64,000 nt of DNA. It comes from a bacterium (GTDB taxonomy: Bacteria; ARS69). The stretch lies in NCBI GenBank assembly GCA_025774805.1, contig JALGZR010000014.1:54609-118608 (forward strand), read 5' to 3'. Numbering within the stretch: the stretch's first letter is position 1; each line of letters starts with the position of its first letter. The notes beneath the pieces were generated by a model. That model was not told where the DNA came from. It made no database searches and saw nothing but the letters and a program-made list of their open reading frames with translations. Below are positions 9,795 to 18,377 of this stretch, in pieces. The position numbers and the translations under genes are program-made.

Positions 9795-11164
9795 CCGCCG
9801 GTCCGGAGGAACCCCAGCCGGTCGAGGATTCCCATCTTGGCGAGGAGGACCACCAGCACCAGGATCGGAGTCACGAATCGGATGATCAACGTCCAGGCCC
9901 GCGCGAGCGGGGTCCCCGCGTCTCCCAAGGAAAGGAACCCGGCCTCCCGGTCCGCGGGACGCAGGAGCCAGCCGGCGATGACCGCGATGATCAGCCCGCC
10001 GAGGGGAAGCATGTAGCGGGTGGTCAGGTTGTCGAAGAAGTCCATGAAGTCCCCCGAGACCGCCGACCCGAGGCCGAGCCCCCAGATCAGCGCCCCGAAC
10101 AGCCAGCTCGCCGCGGTGCGGGAGAAGCCGTGCTCGTCGACGAAGTAGGCGACGACCACCTCCAACAGGGAGAGACCGGACGACCACGCCGCAAACAGGA
10201 GGAGGAAGAAGAACGCGACTCCGAACAGCGTGCCTCCCGGCATGTCGAGGAAGAGGTCGGGGAGGGTCACGAAGACGAGTCCCGGGCCGGCGCCCGGCTC
10301 CATTCCGGCGGCGAAGACCACCGAGAAGATGACCATGCCCGCCAGGAGAGCAATGACCGTGTCGAGCACGGCCACCGTCACGCCGTCGCGCACGACGTAC
10401 GTGTCCCGCTTGAGGTAGGAGCCGTACGTGACCATCGCCCCCATCCCGAGGGAGAGCGTGAAGAACGCGTGTCCGAGCGCTTCCAGGATCGCCTCTCCGC
10501 TCAGCTTGGAGAAGTCGGGGCGGAACAGGAACTCGACCGACAGGGCCAGTCCGCCGGTGAGCCCCACGTAGACGAGGAGGAGGAGAAGGATCCCGACCAG
10601 CGCGGGCATGAGTCGCGAGCAGAGGAACTCGATCCCCTCGTGCACGCCGCGCGCGACCACCCCGATGACCAGAAGCATGAAGACCGAGTGCCAGAGAACC
10701 GAGAGAGCGGAGCTTCCGACCAGCGCCAAGAACGTCGCCTCCGCTCCGTCGGGACTGCGGGAAGTGATCCCCAGCGAGACGACCAGGAAGTGGATCGCCC
10801 AGCCCGCGACCACCGAGTAATAGGAGAGGATGAAGAATCCGGACCCCACGGCGAGGGTTCCGGTGAGGACGCTGAGGATCCGGCCTCCCGGCCCCCGGTG
10901 CCGCGTGAGGGCGCGCAGCGCCCCGAGCACGTCCTTTCCCCCCCGGCGGCCGATGATCAGCTCGGAGTACATGAGCGGAAGGCCGATCAGCAGGATGCAG
11001 CCCAGATAGACGAGGACGAAGGCACCCCCGCCGTACTCCCCGGTGATGTAAGGGAACTTCCAGATGTTGCCGAGCCCCACGGCGCTTCCGGACGCCGCCA
11101 GGACGAAGCCGAGCCGGGTGCCCCAGCGGGCGCGGGGCTTCGGGGAATCGGGTCCGCGATCCAC
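9791..11164 (-). CDS. Sodium:neurotransmitter symporter (NSS) family transporter
   Basis: Integral membrane Na+-coupled transporter, 457 residues. The N-terminus carries the NSS signature RWGTRLGFVLAASGSAVGLGNIWKF, split by the unwound TM1 (GSAVGLGN), followed by ITGEYGGGAFVLVYL. About 11-12 hydrophobic segments follow, including GHAFFTLSLGMGAMVTYGSY for TM6. Members of this family (LeuT, MhsT, TnaT) import amino acids; the substrate cannot be read from the sequence. An open frame extends further upstream, but the GTG preceded by GAGGGAG is the best start. It follows the LpoA-like gene by 131 bp. Confidence 0.93.
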   Translation of the reverse strand: MDRGPDSPKPRARWGTRLGFVLAASGSAVGLGNIWKFPYITGEYGGGAFVLVYLGCILLIGLPLMYSELIIGRRGGKDVLGALRALTRHRGPGGRILSVLTGTLAVGSGFFILSYYSVVAGWAIHFLVVSLGITSRSPDGAEATFLALVGSSALSVLWHSVFMLLVIGVVARGVHEGIEFLCSRLMPALVGILLLLLVYVGLTGGLALSVEFLFRPDFSKLSGEAILEALGHAFFTLSLGMGAMVTYGSYLKRDTYVVRDGVTVAVLDTVIALLAGMVIFSVVFAAGMEPGAGPGLVFVTLPDLFLDMPGGTLFGVAFFFLLLFAAWSSGLSLLEVVVAYFVDEHGFSRTAASWLFGALIWGLGLGSAVSGDFMDFFDNLTTRYMLPLGGLIIAVIAGWLLRPADREAGFLSLGDAGTPLARAWTLIIRFVTPILVLVVLLAKMGILDRLGFLRTGG

Positions 11165-11295
11165 TCCGCTCCCTCGCTTCGGACAGGAAGAGACGGCTCG
11201 CGACGGGAGAATCGCGAGAGAGAAAGCCACGTCCGCCGGAGGCTGTCGAGAGAAAAGCCGGTGCGCTCCGTCCGGGCCGGACACTCGATGTCAGG

Positions 11296-13257
11296 TCAGC
11301 GTCGCCGCGAGCGGCTCTCCTTCGAGGATCCGCCCGCTTCCGCCGGATCGGCCCGATCCGTCTCCCCTTCGTGCGTCTCCGGTTCGCGCGTCTCCGACCC
11401 TTCCTCCGGCTCGTCCCTGATCTTCGGCTCGAGCTCGAAGACCGGCGCCCAGGTCGCGGGGCCGAGCACCCCGTCCCGGTACGTCAGCAGTTCTACCTGT
11501 TCGCTCTCGGGCCGAACCGGCCAGTGACGGCGGCGGCAGAGCGTCTGCACGATCTCCTCTCCGCTTCGCGCTCCCGCGTCGATCGTGAAGAGGAGCGCGG
11601 CCATCGCCCGGTACCCCTGAACGTGGAAGCGGGAGACCTCGCCCCGGGTCTCCTCCCAGATCGCGTCGCGGAGTCGGATCCGGAACTCCGAATCGGGATT
11701 GTCCGCCGACTCCACCGCGAAGACCGCTCCGTCGAGTGCGATGTTCCCCGGATCGAGTATGCGGGAGTCCATCCACCCACCGTTGCCCAAGAGTCTCCGA
11801 CCGAACTCGTAGAAGTCGAGCTGGGGGGCGAGGCGCTCCAGGCTGGCGACCCCGCCCGGCACGTAGACCGCGTCCACGCCCGCCTCGTCGATCCTCTCGA
11901 TCAGGTGGCGGAAGTCGGAGTCCTCCGGGTCGAACGCGATCGAGATCGAGACCCGTCCGCCGCGCTCCTCCACGGCGGAGCGGAACTTCGCCTCGAACTC
12001 GGCGGACATTCCGTCCCTGGGAACGAGGACCCCGAAGCTCCGATAGCCGAGCTCGTTCATCGAGAACTCGGCGAGGGGCACGGCCAGCTCCTCGGGATCC
12101 GGCGCCAGGGTCTGAACGGCCGGTCCGATCTCGGAGAGCCTCGGGTCGGTGGCGATCGGCGTGATGAGCGGCACGCCCAGGGTCTGGGCGATCCCGCCCG
12201 CCGCGATGCTGGTGACGCTCAGGAGCGGTCCGACGATCGCGTCCGCCCCGTCTTCGAAAACCGCGTCCCGCGCGGCGCGCATCGCGGTCAGGAGATCGCC
12301 TTCCGTGTCGCGGACCGCGAGCCGGATCGACAGGCGAGCGGCGGAGTCGCCCTGATTCCGATCGGCGAGCGCGATTCGGGCGCCCAGGAGGAAGGAACGA
12401 CCGAACATCTCGAAGCGTCCCTGGAGGGGAGCGAGCAGAGCGATCGTAAACTCCTCGGCCGCTCCCTCGTCCGGCTCCTCGCGGAGGACCCGCGCTCCGA
12501 TCTCCCGGATCCGAGGATCGGGGGAGTCGAGGACACGGCGCGCGGCGCGCCGGGCGGACGCCGCTCGGCCCGCCGCCGCGTCCCGTTCGGCGATCTCGAT
12601 CCAGAGGAAGCCGGCGGCCGCACCGATCCCGGGATCGCGGACGAGTCGACGGAGAGTCCGCTCGTCGGCGGACTCCGCCGCCCGCCGGAGACCGCCCGCC
12701 CGGGTCTTCCGGCCCTCCTCGTCGCTTCGATCCCATGCGATCAACCGCGCCCGGAGCGACTCGGCGGAGTTCCCCCGCTCTTCCCGGATCTCCGCGATCT
12801 CGTCGAAGGCCTTCGGGGCGAGCTCCGCTCCCCCCTCGACTCCGGAGATCCGGTAGTACTGCACCAGGGACTCCTCGAGCGTCGCCCTCGGCACTCCGGC
12901 GCGGGCCTCGGCCGCCAGCAGTCGAGCGGCGACGAGATCGTGCTCGGCGGGCGAACTCCAGGCGTCGTCCGGAACGGACGCGAAAAGCTCCCGGGCCGCG
13001 CCGAGATCTCCCGACTCGACGAGCTCGGTGATCTCCTCCCCGGGTGACTTCGGGAGCTCCGGGACGGGACGCGACGTCGAGGTGGGCGCTTCCGTCGGCT
13101 CGATCCGCGGGGAGGGAGCCGGAGCGGCACAGGCACCCAGGAAGAACGCGAGAGGGAGGGCGACCCGGAGACCGCGGAGGCCGGGACCGCGAGGCGCGGG
13201 GACAACCTGCCGCCTCGATGTCGCCGCAGAGAGTCGCCGCGATTGCGGGGAAGTCAT
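11296..13257 (-). CDS. LpoA/YraM-like lipoprotein: helical repeats plus periplasmic-binding fold
   Basis: A 653-residue lipoprotein. The N-terminus has an arginine-rich start, a hydrophobic run and lipobox LGAC (about residues 37-43). Residues about 60-250 are Ala/Arg/Glu-rich helical repeats (TPR-like). Residues about 260-610 match a type 1 periplasmic binding fold: FTIALLAPLQGRFEMFGRSFLLGARIAL, DAIVGPLLSVTSIAAGGIAQTLGVPLITP and GYRSFGVLVPRDGMSAEF. This order is that of LpoA (YraM), the outer-membrane activator of penicillin-binding protein 1A, although other PBP-like lipoproteins share it. A charged Glu/Arg tail ends the protein. It sits 5 bp after the nuclease gene. Confidence 0.75.
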   Translation of the reverse strand: MTSPQSRRLSAATSRRQVVPAPRGPGLRGLRVALPLAFFLGACAAPAPSPRIEPTEAPTSTSRPVPELPKSPGEEITELVESGDLGAARELFASVPDDAWSSPAEHDLVAARLLAAEARAGVPRATLEESLVQYYRISGVEGGAELAPKAFDEIAEIREERGNSAESLRARLIAWDRSDEEGRKTRAGGLRRAAESADERTLRRLVRDPGIGAAAGFLWIEIAERDAAAGRAASARRAARRVLDSPDPRIREIGARVLREEPDEGAAEEFTIALLAPLQGRFEMFGRSFLLGARIALADRNQGDSAARLSIRLAVRDTEGDLLTAMRAARDAVFEDGADAIVGPLLSVTSIAAGGIAQTLGVPLITPIATDPRLSEIGPAVQTLAPDPEELAVPLAEFSMNELGYRSFGVLVPRDGMSAEFEAKFRSAVEERGGRVSISIAFDPEDSDFRHLIERIDEAGVDAVYVPGGVASLERLAPQLDFYEFGRRLLGNGGWMDSRILDPGNIALDGAVFAVESADNPDSEFRIRLRDAIWEETRGEVSRFHVQGYRAMAALLFTIDAGARSGEEIVQTLCRRRHWPVRPESEQVELLTYRDGVLGPATWAPVFELEPKIRDEPEEGSETREPETHEGETDRADPAEAGGSSKESRSRRR

Positions 13258-13262
13258 GCCGG

Positions 13263-13745
13263 TTAGGTCCAGAGCTTGCCGAACTCCTCGGGATCCATGT
13301 CCTCGAGGGCGCGTTGGAGCTCCTCCATCGACTGCTGGGTGGCCACTTCCCCGCCCTCCTCCTCGTCGCGGAGGAGCTCCTCCTTGACGAAGATGGGCGA
13401 GCGCGTCCGCAGTGCGAGGGCGATGCAGTCCGAAGGCCGGGCGTCGATCGACAGGAGCTCCTTCTCCCGCTCGAGAAAGACCCGCGCGAAGTAGGTCTTG
13501 TCCTGCAGATCGATGATGGCGATTTTCGGGACCTTCGCATTGAGCCCTTCGATCACCGTCCGCAGGAGATCGTGCGTGAGGGGGCGCTGGAACTCCCGCT
13601 GGGCGAGCACGATCGCGATGGCGCTCGCCTCGGAGGGGCCGATCCAGATGGGCAGCATCCGCGAGCCGTCCTTCTCCTTCAGAAGAACAACCGGAGTGTG
13701 GGTCCGCTCGTCGATGGCCAGCCCGGAAACGGTCATCTCGATCAC
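13263..13745 (-). CDS. Bifunctional nuclease family protein (DUF151)
   Basis: A 160-residue protein of the BFN/DUF151 family. Typical features are the N-terminal VIEMTVSGLAIDERTHTPVVLLKE, LPIWIGPSEASAIAIVL, RPLTHDLL, YFARVFL and IDARPSDCIALALRTRSPIFV. A plant member has been reported to have RNase and DNase activity; the bacterial function is poorly defined. The GTG overlaps the stop of the PpiC gene (GTGA) and has GGAG about 8 nt upstream. That favours GTG over the ATG three codons later. The C-terminus is acidic and helical. Confidence 0.88.
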   Translation of the reverse strand: MIEMTVSGLAIDERTHTPVVLLKEKDGSRMLPIWIGPSEASAIAIVLAQREFQRPLTHDLLRTVIEGLNAKVPKIAIIDLQDKTYFARVFLEREKELLSIDARPSDCIALALRTRSPIFVKEELLRDEEEGGEVATQQSMEELQRALEDMDPEEFGKLWT

Positions 13746-14962
13746 GGCGAGCTCTCCTCGGTCGCGTCCCCGGTCGCGGCGGCGCGCTCCTCGGGCGCGG
13801 GCACCGGGATCGTGTCTTCGGACGAGGTAAGCATCCACTGGGCCGACTGCGCAAGTTCCGAGTCGGGGAAGCGCTCGGTGACCGTCCGGAACGCGGTGGC
13901 GGCTCCCTCGGGATCGTCGAGCTCCTCGCTCCGGAGGAACCCGATCATGAACCAGGCCGCCGCGGCCTGCTCGTCTCCAGGATATCGCTCCAAGAGTTCC
14001 TCATAAAGGGCGACGCGGCGGGAGGCATCGGTCTCCGTCTGCGCTCTCCGGAAGAGTTCTTCCGCCGTGGGAGCCTCCGGCTCGTGCACCACGACCCCGT
14101 ACCTCGTCCGCAGCTCGGCGAGGAGCTCCGGCAGGCCGGACGTGCTCCGCGCCCGGACGATTCGCCCTCGAACGTCCTCGCGGACCTCCTCGAACGGACG
14201 CTGGCGCGCCTCCCGGATCTCCTCCACCCGGAGGAGGAGGTATCCGAGGGAGATCTCGATCACCTCGCTGAGCTCGCCCGCCTCCAGAGAGAAGGCGGCT
14301 TCGTGGAACTCGGGATGGTTGCCGATCCAGGCGACGGCTTTGCCGCGGCGGACCCAGTCGGGCAGCAGACCCGCGGCCCGATTGATGATCCCCTTCTCGT
14401 TGAGCGTGCCGCAGGCCTGCTTGAACGGCATGGCTCCGTCTTCCACCACCTCTCGGGTCCGGGCCACGGTCTGCTCGTTGGAGTTCAAGAGAATCCGAAC
14501 GCGAAGCACCCGCTCGGTCCGGTAGTCCTCCCGGTGAGCCTCGTAGAACTCCTTCAGTTCCGACTCGGAGGGCTTGGTGAGCTCCTCCTGCTTCCGGTCG
14601 AGGAAGGCCTGCACGAGAACCTGCCGGCGCTGGCTCTCGAGGATTCGACGCACCTCCTCGTCCCGCTCCATCCCCTCGTCGCGGGCGGCCCGGTAGAGGA
14701 CTTCCTCCTCGATCATCTGGTCGAGCAGGCGACGGCGACCGAGGTCCGTGGAGTAGCCGGACCTCGCCTGCAGGGGAAGGGAGGCGAGGCGGGCGGTCAC
14801 TTCCGATTCCCGGATGAGGGTCCCGTCGATCTCCGCGAGTACGGGGCTCTCGTCGGAGGGCGCTCCGTTCCCCCCCGGGCCGCAACCGGCTCCGCCGAGG
14901 ATCGCCGCGAGCAGCCATCCGGTCGGCGCACGTCTCGATCGGAAGGAGAGCCTAGCCTGCAT
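13742..14962 (-). CDS. PpiC-type (parvulin) peptidyl-prolyl isomerase lipoprotein
   Basis: A SurA/PrsA-like folding chaperone, 406 residues. A signal peptide ends in lipobox GGAGC at about residues 23-27. A SurA-N-like helical region (about 40-155) precedes a parvulin domain (about 155-265: VLRVRILLNSNEQTVARTREVVEDGAMPF and SLGYLLLRVEEI). A C-terminal tail resembles TPR helices (RRAQTETDASRRVALYEELLERYPGDEQ). It probably acts in the periplasm on envelope proteins. The ATG lies inside the terminal inverted repeat of the palindromic element at 14952-15133, so the first residues (MQAR) are encoded by the repeat. Confidence 0.88.
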   Translation of the reverse strand: MQARLSFRSRRAPTGWLLAAILGGAGCGPGGNGAPSDESPVLAEIDGTLIRESEVTARLASLPLQARSGYSTDLGRRRLLDQMIEEEVLYRAARDEGMERDEEVRRILESQRRQVLVQAFLDRKQEELTKPSESELKEFYEAHREDYRTERVLRVRILLNSNEQTVARTREVVEDGAMPFKQACGTLNEKGIINRAAGLLPDWVRRGKAVAWIGNHPEFHEAAFSLEAGELSEVIEISLGYLLLRVEEIREARQRPFEEVREDVRGRIVRARSTSGLPELLAELRTRYGVVVHEPEAPTAEELFRRAQTETDASRRVALYEELLERYPGDEQAAAAWFMIGFLRSEELDDPEGAATAFRTVTERFPDSELAQSAQWMLTSSEDTIPVPAPEERAAATGDATEESSP

Positions 14963-15133
14963 TTCTCACCGGGCTCGTCGCGAGGCTGCGGAGAGTCGTG
15001 CCTGGCGAGGAGATGGGGGACCTTCGCCCGAGGCGGGGCCGTCGCCCCGTCGCAGGGCGGAAGCTCCGCAGCGACGAAGCCAGGCGCGGCATCGCCGCTG
15101 CCGCAGCAGAGGCTGGTGAGGTATGCAGGCTGG
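14952..15133. repeat. Full-length 182-bp palindromic element, copy A
   Basis: Ends are CTAGCCTGCATTTCTCACC at the left and, inverted, CCAGCCTGCATACCTCACC at the right (18 of 23 end bases pair). The interior holds CTCGTCGCGAG and a GGGGC/GCCCC stem. The same element occurs at 18378-18585 and 59968-60149 in the same orientation. The right end abuts the rplI stop codon (15134) and the left end overlaps the start codon of the PpiC gene. Long open frames running through it are not genes. Confidence 0.9.
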
Positions 15134-15880
15134 TCACGCTTCCGTGTCCCCCTCGACGCTCTCGGCGCCGCCTTCCCCGCCGGTGTCGTTCTCTTGGCTT
15201 TTCTCGGTGTCGGAGGCTCCGGCCGCGGCGGTCGACTCCTTCTCGCGGGCCTTCGTCTCCGCCTCCTCGCGAGCCTTCCGCCGCGCCTCCGCCTTCGCGA
15301 TGGCGATGCGGGCCGCCTCCTCGGCCTCCCGCTCTCGCGTGGCCCGGGCCTCGGCTTCGGCGCGCGCCGCCTCTTCGGCCGCCTCGAGCTTCGCCTGGTG
15401 CCCCGCCTCGCGGGTCACCGCGCCCTCCTTGGTCCCTCCCTTCTGGTCCACGAAGAGCTTGATCCGCGTGTCTACGTCGGGATGGACCGCCAGGGGAATC
15501 TCGAAGACTCCGAGTCGCTTGATCGGGGTGTCGAGCTGGATCCGTCGGCGATCGACCTCGAGCCCGGCCATCCGGAGGAGGATCCCGACGTCCTTCGACG
15601 TCACGGCTCCGAACGCCTTTCCCTCTCGTCCTATCTTGAGTGTGGTGAAGAGCTCGTGGTCGGCGAGGAACTCCCGGACCTTCTCGGCCTCCCGCCGGCC
15701 CTTCCGATCGTGGATCTCGCCCAGCTTGCCCTCCTCCTCGAGAGCGCGGAGGTTGCCGGGGGTGGCGGGGACCGCCAGGCGACGCGGCATGAGATAGTTG
15801 CGCGCGTAACCCGCCGCGACGTCGATCCGGTCTCCTCGCGCTCCGAGTCCGGCCACGTCCATCGTGAGTATCAACTTCAT
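15134..15880 (-). CDS. rplI: 50S ribosomal protein L9 with long C-terminal extension
   Basis: Large-subunit protein that binds 23S rRNA. Residues 1-148 form a normal L9: MKLILTMDVAGLGARGDRIDV, GYARNYLMPRRLA in the N domain, a connecting helix, and the C domain (GAVTSKDVGILL, IKRLGVFEIPL). A further 100 residues rich in Ala, Glu, Arg and Lys follow, probably a long helix or coiled coil with a disordered end. L9 is usually about 149 residues. It is the last gene of the rpsF operon, and its stop codon abuts repeat copy A. Confidence 0.96.
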   Translation of the reverse strand: MKLILTMDVAGLGARGDRIDVAAGYARNYLMPRRLAVPATPGNLRALEEEGKLGEIHDRKGRREAEKVREFLADHELFTTLKIGREGKAFGAVTSKDVGILLRMAGLEVDRRRIQLDTPIKRLGVFEIPLAVHPDVDTRIKLFVDQKGGTKEGAVTREAGHQAKLEAAEEAARAEAEARATREREAEEAARIAIAKAEARRKAREEAETKAREKESTAAAGASDTEKSQENDTGGEGGAESVEGDTEA

Positions 15881-15891
15881 GAGCTCTGTCC

Positions 15892-16860
15892 CTATCCCTT
15901 CCTTTGGATGTCGTCGCCCGAGGTGGGAGGCCGGGTCGAGAGGGAGTCTCCCCCCGGCTCGGATCCGCCGAGGCGCCGGAAGTCCGCCCACGTGTCGAAC
16001 AGCCCCAACCCCAACGTCGTCGCGAGAAAGACGGGGAGGAAGAGCACGATCCCCGCGACCACCATGCCGATGTGCCACGGTCGCCGCCAGCCTCCGCGGC
16101 CCATCCAGTGCCACTCGATGGCGAGACCCCGGATGGCGTAGACGAGGCCGGTCCCCGAGATCAGATTCCACCCGGCGGTGCGGACCGCCGCGGAGCCCCC
16201 GCCCCCGGGGAACAACACCATCACGAGCCCTCCGATCAGCAGCCCGACGACCCGATCGGGGACGTCGAACCGGGAGAAGCGTCCGAGGGGAGCGAAGCCC
16301 CCACCCTGGAAGACGCGGCGGGCCACCGTCCAGGCGACGACGAGAGTCACCCAGAACCAGACCGCCTCCGAGGCGACCCAGGTCTGGCGAAGCACCTGAA
16401 CGGCCACCGTCAGGCTCTTCGAGAGCTCGGCCAGCTGCTCCGCGGGAACGTCTCCCTGTCGGGCCGATTCGGCCACGATCCCCGCCAGCGACTCCTCGAG
16501 CTCCGCCGGAAAGGGATCGAAGCCCGTGATCGCCAGGTAGATCATCCAGACCGCATAGGGTCCGGCCCCTCCGGCCAGGGCGACCGCCGGACGCACTCCC
16601 CGTTGGAGCATTGCCCAGGTGACGGGTCCGGAGAGGGCTCCCGCCACGTAGGCGGCGCTCCCCTCGGTGCCGACTGCGGCGATCGCGACTCCCCCGGGAA
16701 GCATCGCGAGCGCCCATCCCCCGATTCCGGCGCGAACGGCCGCGGCCAGCGCAGTCACCGGAATCAGCAGAGTGGCGAGAACTCCCAGCAAAGGGGCTCT
16801 CCCGGCCATCGAGATCGCGAGAGCCGTCCCCAGCGCGAGTCCTGCGAGACGTCGATCCAT
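15892..16860 (-). CDS. DUF2232 (YybS-like) integral membrane protein
   Basis: A 322-residue membrane protein with about eight hydrophobic segments (for example AGLALGTALAISMAG, LGVLATLLIPVTALAAAV, VVGLLIGGLVMVLFPG, IGMVVAGIVLFLPVFLATTLGLGLF). The late segment ending in GLFDTWADFRRL, together with the position between rpsR and rplI, matches the DUF2232/YybS family, which is often found at exactly this place in the operon. Function unknown. Eleven bp separate it from rplI. Confidence 0.82.
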   Translation of the reverse strand: MDRRLAGLALGTALAISMAGRAPLLGVLATLLIPVTALAAAVRAGIGGWALAMLPGGVAIAAVGTEGSAAYVAGALSGPVTWAMLQRGVRPAVALAGGAGPYAVWMIYLAITGFDPFPAELEESLAGIVAESARQGDVPAEQLAELSKSLTVAVQVLRQTWVASEAVWFWVTLVVAWTVARRVFQGGGFAPLGRFSRFDVPDRVVGLLIGGLVMVLFPGGGGSAAVRTAGWNLISGTGLVYAIRGLAIEWHWMGRGGWRRPWHIGMVVAGIVLFLPVFLATTLGLGLFDTWADFRRLGGSEPGGDSLSTRPPTSGDDIQRKG

Positions 16861-16936
16861 GGCGCCACCCCGTCCTCCGCGATCCCCGGTTCCGTACCCG
16901 CCTGCGGGCCCGTTCCGAGGGCCGTGGCCCTCCGAC

Positions 16937-17161
16937 CTACTGGTAATGGTCGCTCGTGTACGGGAGCAGGGCGAGGTACCGCGCTCTCTTGATGGCCGTC
17001 GTCAGGCTCCGTTGGTGGTACGCGCTCGTGCCCGTGATCCGGCGGGGCACGATCTTTCCCCGGTCGGTGACGTACCGCTTGAGCCGCTCCACGTCCTTGT
17101 AGTCGACGACGGCGATCTTCTCGAGGGTGAACCGGCAGACCTTGCGCCGTCTCTCTCTCAT
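16937..17161 (-). CDS. rpsR: 30S ribosomal protein S18
   Basis: A 74-residue small-subunit protein that pairs with S6 on the 16S rRNA platform. It has the typical [35 protein letters not shown] and [21 protein letters not shown]. The frame stays open upstream, but the ATG at the normal N-terminus (MRERRRKVC) is preceded by a GAGGAAC-like site. A strong hairpin lies just upstream at 17177-17219. Confidence 0.97.
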   Translation of the reverse strand: MRERRRKVCRFTLEKIAVVDYKDVERLKRYVTDRGKIVPRRITGTSAYHQRSLTTAIKRARYLALLPYTSDHYQ

Positions 17162-17176
17162 GTCTTCGTTCCTCCT

Positions 17177-17219
17177 CGCGGTGGCGTTTCCCCGACGCCG
17201 CCGGGGGAACGCCACCGCG
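17177..17219 (-). promoter_or_regulatory. Strong hairpin in the ssb-rpsR gap
   Basis: A 17-bp stem (arms 17177-17193 and 17203-17219, one G-T mismatch) encloses a 9-nt loop. It sits about 16 nt upstream of the rpsR start and about 30 nt after the ssb stop. It has no following T-tract, so it does not look like a simple terminator. It may act in RNA processing, partial attenuation, or as a ribosomal-protein binding site. Confidence 0.6.
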
Positions 17220-17246
17220 CGTCCGCTCGATGCAATCGAGATCGGA

Positions 17247-17714
17247 TCAGAAGGGAAGATCGTCCGCCGGGAGACCCTCTCCGGGCGACCCGCCCGGCTC
17301 GCCTCCCGGTTCGGCCGGACCGGATCCCGCCCCGGCGTACGCCGGCGCCTCCTCCCCCGAGCGAGTGCGCTCGAGGAACTGGATCCGGTCGGCAACGATC
17401 TCGATGGTACTGCGCCTCTGACCGTCGTCCGCCTCCCAGGATCGGCTCTGCAGCCTTCCCTCGACCAGGACGGGGCTTCCCTTGTGCAACGAGTCCCCGC
17501 ACCGTTCGGCGAGCTGCCGCCAGGCGACGACGTTCACGTAGCACGTGTCGTCCTTCCACTCGCCCGAGGTGACGTCTTTGTAGCGCCGGTTCGAGGCGAG
17601 CCGCAGGTTCGCGACGGCCGCCCCGCTCGGGATGTACCGGACCTCGGGGTCCTGGGTCAGGTTGCCGGTGATCAGGACTCGGTTCAGCATGGGGAGACGG
17701 AGATCTCTACTCAC
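17247..17714 (-). CDS. ssb: Single-stranded DNA-binding protein
   Basis: OB-fold protein that coats single-stranded DNA, 155 residues. The core runs [26 protein letters not shown]-like [27 protein letters not shown] and [12 protein letters not shown] Gly/Pro/Ala/Glu linker ends in the acidic tip DDLPF that recruits partner proteins. The start is GTG, eight codons before the conserved MLNRV: a strong AGGAGG lies about 7 nt ahead of that GTG, whereas the ATG has none. The GTG overlaps the end of rpsF by 8 bp, so translation is probably coupled. Confidence 0.95.
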   Translation of the reverse strand: MSRDLRLPMLNRVLITGNLTQDPEVRYIPSGAAVANLRLASNRRYKDVTSGEWKDDTCYVNVVAWRQLAERCGDSLHKGSPVLVEGRLQSRSWEADDGQRRSTIEIVADRIQFLERTRSGEEAPAYAGAGSGPAEPGGEPGGSPGEGLPADDLPF

Positions 17715-18249
17715 GGGATTCCTCCTCTCCCACGCCGGGGGTCGGGGCCTCGATCGCGGCCGCGGCTTCGACCGGCTCCTCGTCGCCGGCGGCGGATTCA
17801 CCCGCCGTCGGCTCGGTCTCGCCGGTCGGAGTCGGCGGAGCCGACTCCGAGGGCGCCGGTCGAGGCCGGTCGCCCGCGGCTCGATCCCCAGGCCTCCGGT
17901 CGCGGGAGTCTCGGGTGGTTCGCTCCTCGGACTCGCTCACCTGGCCGATGTAGTCGAGCGGGGTTCCCTCGTCTCGAATGACGAGCGCTCGCAACACGTT
18001 CTCGTTCAGCTTGTACCAGCGATCCAGCTCGGGGAGCGCCCCGGGTTCGAGGTCGAAGCGCAGGATGTGGTAGATCCCTTCGGAATGATCTTGGATGGGA
18101 TAGGCGAGGCGACGGCGGCCCCACTCCTTTTCGGCCGTGATCTCACCGCCCTGCGAGGCGATGAACTCCTTGACCCGGCTCACCTCCTCCTGGATTTGCG
18201 GTCCGTCGAGAGACGGGACCAGGACGAAGGTCGTCTCGTAAGCACGCAT
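17707..18249 (-). CDS. rpsF: 30S ribosomal protein S6 with C-terminal tail
   Basis: First gene of the rpsF-ssb-rpsR-DUF2232-rplI operon. Residues 1-100 are S6: MRAYETTFVLVPSL, EWGRRRLAYPIQDHSEGIYHILRFDL and LNENVLRALVIR. Residues 101-180 are a low-complexity tail rich in Glu, Pro, Ala, Thr and Arg. S6 in E. coli has only a short Glu tail. A clear promoter lies 70-98 bp upstream. Confidence 0.96.
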   Translation of the reverse strand: MRAYETTFVLVPSLDGPQIQEEVSRVKEFIASQGGEITAEKEWGRRRLAYPIQDHSEGIYHILRFDLEPGALPELDRWYKLNENVLRALVIRDEGTPLDYIGQVSESEERTTRDSRDRRPGDRAAGDRPRPAPSESAPPTPTGETEPTAGESAAGDEEPVEAAAAIEAPTPGVGEEESRE

Positions 18250-18318
18250 GCGCGGATTCCTCCCGGAACGGCTCTCCGCGAGCCGGTCATGCGATGGTTT
18301 CGGTCGAGCGAGTCGAGC

Positions 18319-18347
18319 AGTGTATCGACCCCCCCGATCCCGGTCAA
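18319..18347 (-). promoter_or_regulatory. Sigma-70-type promoter of the rpsF operon
   Basis: On the minus strand: -35 TTGACC (18342-18347), a 17-bp spacer, -10 TACACT (18319-18324). Transcription would begin near 18312, leaving a leader of about 60 nt before the rpsF ATG. The leader contains the inverted repeat GGCTC/GAGCC close to the ribosome binding site (GGGAGG). Confidence 0.75.
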
Positions 18348-18377
18348 GCCCGGAACCGGCACTCCTTACCCGGCCTC

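Noticed and set aside
14952-15137. Open frames running through the 182-bp repeats
   Set aside because: The same peptide-like strings appear in every copy because the DNA repeats; they have no start context and stop at repeat ends.
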